From Paramecium octaurelia (lineage: Eukaryota; Ciliophora; Oligohymenophorea; Peniculida; Parameciidae): DNA of 64,000 nucleotides. The notes below the pieces were generated by a model. The model ran no database searches. It had not been told where the DNA came from and saw only the letters and a list, made by a program, of their open reading frames with translations. Positions 59,367 through 64,000 of the stretch are shown in pieces (positions within the stretch are counted from its first letter, which is position 1; the number at the start of each line of letters is the position of its first letter). Both the position numbers and the translations under genes were made by a program. The DNA lies in assembly GCA_905182995.1 (NCBI GenBank), contig CAJJDP010000025.1:575680-639679 (forward strand). The letters run 5' to 3'.

Positions 59367-60565
59367 TTAACTTTTATTATATTAACTTGATAGATAACAA
59401 CATTATTTATCAAATGTTTAATATTTTATAATATTTTTAATTGCTGGTCATCTAAATACGGATTATTAATTTGAATTAGCTTTTACTTCGAAAAACCAAC
59501 ACTTTTTAAATAGATTTATTTCAACACTACAATAGAATTAAGTCATAATCAATTAAATAAACGACTATTTTATGAAAATATATAAACTGGTTCTGTTTTT
59601 TTAAATTGATATCTATCTCATTTTTATGTTTATAGAAGAATTAAATTCATAAAATTAAACCAAAAGGTTTTAACTTCACTAAAATTATTGAATCTGTTAA
59701 TTAACTAACTGCATTGACATATACTTATGAGATTCCATGAGATCAAGAGTAAGAAAAAAAGATATTATTCATTAAATTAAATAGCTTAAGTAACAAGTAA
59801 TTTTAAGAATTTTAATAAAAGGTGTTGACATTTATTAGATGAAATTCTCATTTTAGATAAAAAGGAATTATAAATTATAGAAGACAATACTCTAAATTGC
59901 TGCTTAGCAATAAGAATTTCAAATTGATATTGAAATAATTTATATATAGTTCTTTGATATTAATAAGTTGATTTTCTTTTTTTTATTTAAGGGTCTTTTT
60001 TCCATATACTTCCTTATGTTTTTTAGAACCTATTAAGTATTAAATAAATGTTATCATTTTTAAAAAGAATTGGTTTTTTAGCTAATAAAAACTTTAGTAG
60101 CATTATTTAGGGAGAATATTTAAGAACTTAATCAAATTAATGATTAGATACAAGAAATATATCTTATATCAAGAATGGCAATATTGGTATGTATCGATAA
60201 ATTTTAATCATAAATGCAAATTCAATTTACCAAACTTTAAAAAAATGTTGGATAGAATTCTTTCAAGGAGTTTATAATTTTGATGGTTTTCTTAAATAAA
60301 AATATCTTAATACAATGGAAAAAGTAAACGTATTCTCATATATTAAGTCCTCAAGATATTGAATATTTGGATATTCTCAAAAAATGGCATCCTTCCCTAT
60401 GATATTTTTGATAATAAGGAAAATAACAGATAAGACCAACTTTAGAGTTAATTCCTTTGAGTATAATAAAATTAATAGCTAAATCTAAAGTAGATTGGTA
60501 CGGTCTTTGTTAAATTTCTATTTAATTTCATAATTTGAAAAGAAATAAAATAAAATATATAAATA
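59367..60565. other. Intergenic, ~1.2 kb, no gene accepted
   Basis: Between divergent genes. Around 60170-60470 short stretches of protein-like text occur (for example SPQDIEYLDILKKWHP), but in different frames, and I could not assemble a consistent model; it may be a gene relic. Confidence 0.5.
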
Positions 60566-63500
60566 ATGAATAACTCATAATAATATGAAGAACACTAGAA
60601 TTCGAAGAGATATGATACTCAATTTAATAATTAGAATTAGGCTCTATTGAGACTGCCACAATCATAAAAATAATTCAATGGCACATGGAAACTGTATGGT
60701 TTCAACATCATCTCTATAGTTTTAAAATTTATATCAGCAATTACTAAGTAAAAATTTTAAAATTCATTTAACATGTTAAATCATTAATTTTTCAAATTGC
60801 TTAAGGATAGTACTGCGGATTATCACTATTATTTGTGCAGAGGCTATTTTTAACAAGTTAATCTTTAATCTTATATGATTAAATTAGATAAAACATTCAA
60901 TTTCTTACAATGTAGTAACTTTCATTAAAATAGATTTTCGAAGAAATTATCTAAAGCGAATCCTGTCGTTATTTTTATTGGAACCTGATGACATAATAAT
61001 AATTGTTTGGAATATATATTTTTTGTTGATTGTTACAATAAATGTGTTTTATGTTTCATTACGATTATCATTCACAGAAATTGTCGAAATGAATTGGGAT
61101 TTAAAAGATTTCATATTTGAATAATTGCCAAGTTATTCATTCATATTAGAAATAATTATAAAATTTAATACTTGCATTTACAGTAAAGGTGTGCTCATAA
61201 AAAACAGAAAGAGATTAATAAAGAGATATCTCAAGCGAGAATTCCTTATTGATATGCTTTTAATCATCCCATTTTTTATTGGAAGACAATTAGATTTTTT
61301 TTATTTGGATCTAGTAATTTTACTGAAAATGTTTTAGATATCCAAATTAACTTACTCATTATTTAATCGTTTAGAATTGACATAGTTATAAACAACTCTT
61401 TTTGAGCTTATCAAATTAATGTATAAAAATCATTAATAAAAAGTTTTTTTATCTTGTTTTGTGCACATTTTTCAGCTTGTATTTGGCATAAACTAGGAAT
61501 TTGGGGAAATTGGGGTAATGCAACTTCAGTAACCTGGCTTAAATAATAATAACTTTAAGATTCCTTGTGGATTGATAAATATATAGTTTCTTTCTATTGG
61601 AGTATAGTTACGATGACAACAATTGGTTATGGGGATATCACTCCTGTTAATTTGACTGAGAGGCTATTCTGTATTATAATGACATTAATATCAACTGCAA
61701 CCTTTGCTTATTCTGTCAATAGTATTGGATAAATATTTCAAGAAATGTCTAAACAATAAACTTAATTTAAAACAAATATGAATAGCTTAAATAAATACCT
61801 AAAAAACTAAAAGGTATCACCAACTTTGCAAATCAAGTTCAGAAGATATTTTGAATATTTTTGGAGTAAACCTTCTTAAGAAATAATCCAATTTCAAGAT
61901 CAGATTCCTTAATAATTAAAGAATTCGATGATTGTAGAGATTAATATTAAATTGTTAAAATAATTAGATATGTTTAAATAGTTTAGTGGTTCCTTATTGA
62001 ATACTCTTTGCCTGCAACTTTAAGAATAACATTTATAAACAGATGAATATCTATTTAAGTCAAATAATAGAGCTGATAAATTATATATTTTTGTAAATGG
62101 TCAAATTGAATTATAAGTTTTAATCAATAATAAAAAAAGACTTATTGAAAAAATAAAAGCTCCTTGCTTGGTTGGTTAGTTGAATTTTTTTCTTAATACT
62201 GAATATAATTTTGAGGCTATTGCAACTAAAAACACAAAGATATTAACAATAGATCAAGAATCTTTGATTGCAAGTGTTAAATAGAGTGATATTGATTATG
62301 TATAATATTATGTAACTAAAAGGAAATTTATAAAAACTTTGAAGATGATGTAAGACTATTTAATAAATATGAAAAAATCTCGATTCAATGTTCAATTTGT
62401 GGTAAATCTAATCATTAAGTACTATATTGCCCATTTTTTAGAGGATGTATAAGCAAAACAAAAGTTTTGTATCATCTAAGACACAATGTACTATAATATA
62501 GATAGTTCTAATTAAGAAACAATGAAAATAGAAGAATATCAACTAAATAATACCAATTTCATATCATGGAAAGTGTATTACAATATATAATGAAGAACGA
62601 TGAACTATGTAGTCTAGAAGGAATCAAAAAATGTAAATATTTGAGTTAAATTAGAATTCCAAGCAGTCATGAAATAGTAGTAATAATATGAAGAAAAACT
62701 GTTTTAAACATAATCGAACCAATTCACAAATTAAGTATCTCTATCTTAAAATATGCCAATAAATTGTAAATCAAATTCTTCATAACTCTAAAATCAGAAT
62801 TTCTAAAAGAATAATTCCATACTATAAAACCTAGAGGTGCTTTCAGAAAAACAAAATTAATTTGGAGTTTTAAGCAAGTCTTAGGATATTAGATTGATCA
62901 CAACTTTGAATAATTAAGAAATTTAACCTATATTAGAAGAATCGCAAAAGGAGGAAGGAAGAGATGATGGAAATGATAATACAGTTAACATCAGCCAATA
63001 ATTTCCTTATGTTAATAAATAAGAAAATTCAATCTTACCATCAAATGAGACAGGTGCCAAAGACCCATATTGGATTAAATAAAGATGTGCATAAAAGTGT
63101 CATTCTATGAAATAGAAGTTTGAAAAACAAAGGACTGAATAGGTTTATTAGAAAAATAAATTGAAATCTTTTAAGAGTTTGCATTCTGAAAGAGAAGATT
63201 ATAGCGAAAAATTTTCTAAATAACTTGGATTTAATAAATTATTCATTGCAACATAAATACAGAAAAAAGAGACTTAAGAATAACAGATGAGAAAGAATAG
63301 TTTAAATGATTACATTTACTCAATTGAAAAGGCATAGGAAAAGATATATAGAAGAGCAAATAAATTAGAGGAATCACATTTTGGCTTAGAAAATTAATTG
63401 AGTCAATCTATTAGAAATAGCACCCCTAGACCTAATATTGAGATTTCTTAGGCGAACGAAAACTATGACTAATAGTAATCTTAAGAGAAAGATTTGACAA

Positions 63501-64000
63501 ATTAGTTTCTTGAGGAATAGATGGGCAAAAATAAATTAAGATTTGTTGAGAAGTAAATATCATTTTAAGAATCTAAATAAAATTAACTTCTCCACTTTCC
63601 AGAATAAGAATTCAAAGCATTGGAATAGAGTATGATAACTTAATATGAAAAACTTAAGTAAAAGGAAGAACAGCTAAAGCAATAATTTGATAGACAATAA
63701 ACAATAACATCTCATAATAAGGAGAGTAAAGAGAGTAATGACACAAATAAAATAAAATATAGAGGAGTAGGAATTAAAATAACTTCAGATGATTCATCAG
63801 ATGAAGATTATGATGGGCAAAAATTAATTAGAGGATAATATCTTGAAATTTTTAAAGGTTTTGAATGTGTAAAGGAATATTAAGGATATTATCCAAATAA
63901 TAATATATCTCAGATTCTCCTTTAGGTAATTTAATTATAATTATTATTTTAGTTTTATAAAAATGAGTACAGAGAACATAATTTTATGAAGAAGAGAAAT
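60566..64000 (+). CDS. Six-TM potassium channel with CNBD-like domain and zinc knuckle, 3' end outside window
   Basis: A voltage/CNBD-type potassium channel. N-terminal Gln/Asn-rich tail, then KRILSLFLLEPDD before S1 (IYFLLIVTINVFYV). S4-S5 is poor in Arg/Lys; S5 is ILFCAHFSACIWHKLG, the pore is TTIGYGD (Gly ~336) and S6 is IIMTLISTATFAYSVNSIG. A C-linker leads to a CNBD fold (KLYIFVNGQIELQ; CLVGQLNFFLN). A CCHC-like knuckle (CSICGKSNHQVLYC) and a long Gln/Glu-rich coiled tail follow. Introns at 60857-60887, 61421-61443, 62300-62322, 62633-62654 and 63926-63952 keep one frame to the window end. In the CNBD, the phosphate-binding Glu and Arg of the consensus are not seen, so cyclic-nucleotide gating is doubtful. 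Confidence 0.9.

Noticed and set aside
60170-60470. Possible short gene upstream of the potassium channel
   Set aside because: Protein-like pieces fall in different frames and no set of tiny introns that I tried gives a consistent model.

Overview
The window is protein-coding ciliate macronuclear DNA, almost certainly Paramecium or a close relative. Three things show this. (1) Long reading frames hold only if TAA and TAG are read as glutamine and TGA is the only stop. (2) About 50 frame changes are resolved by tiny introns of 19-32 nt, mostly GTA...TAG; with these removed, every complete gene model listed with introns gives a coding length divisible by three. (3) The DNA is strongly AT-rich, with gene spacings often of only 20-120 bp. 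There are no operons, no ribosome-binding sites and no CRISPR. I saw no tRNA or rRNA gene.

Layout. 1-2723: 3' part of a DHX37/Dhr1-type DEAH RNA helicase. 2807-7852: small genes, namely two unrecognised proteins, a PX-domain protein, a RING-finger protein, ribosomal protein eL31 and another unrecognised protein. 7988-10774: a perfect 1,393-bp tandem duplication around a single N, carrying a small gene and the 3' end of a Pumilio (PUF) gene whose intact copy ends at 10116. 12084-19297: two unrecognised proteins and a 1,469-aa Gln/Glu-rich coiled-coil protein. 19530-21687: WDR75/Utp17. 22158-24363: a 702-aa unrecognised protein. 24389-31440: a 2,310-aa EF-hand plus triple EMAP/WD40 protein. 31840-37852: a packed same-strand run of a coiled-coil protein, a small acidic protein, a membrane hybrid histidine kinase and arginine kinase. 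37856-49966: a minus-strand run of a coiled-coil protein, a protein kinase, a 2,094-aa UvrD-like (TRANK1-like) helicase and an 886-aa CCCH/VWA/alpha-kinase protein. 49967-52592: gene-poor DNA with an assembly gap and a second duplication. 52593-56381: a 1,262-aa type I membrane protein, with its 5' third duplicated at 56699-58036. 58047-59366: a secreted pectinacetylesterase/Notum-family enzyme. 60566-64000: a potassium channel, cut by the window end.

Functionally the window is a mixture. Helicase DHX37 and WDR75 both act in the small-subunit processome and eL31 is a ribosomal protein. The EMAP-like protein, arginine kinase, potassium channel and kinases fit the ciliary and membrane-signalling biology of a ciliate. 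The most unusual product is the CCCH zinc-finger/VWA/alpha-kinase/Cys-rich fusion. The three N-marked perfect duplications look like unmerged overlapping contig ends, not biology.
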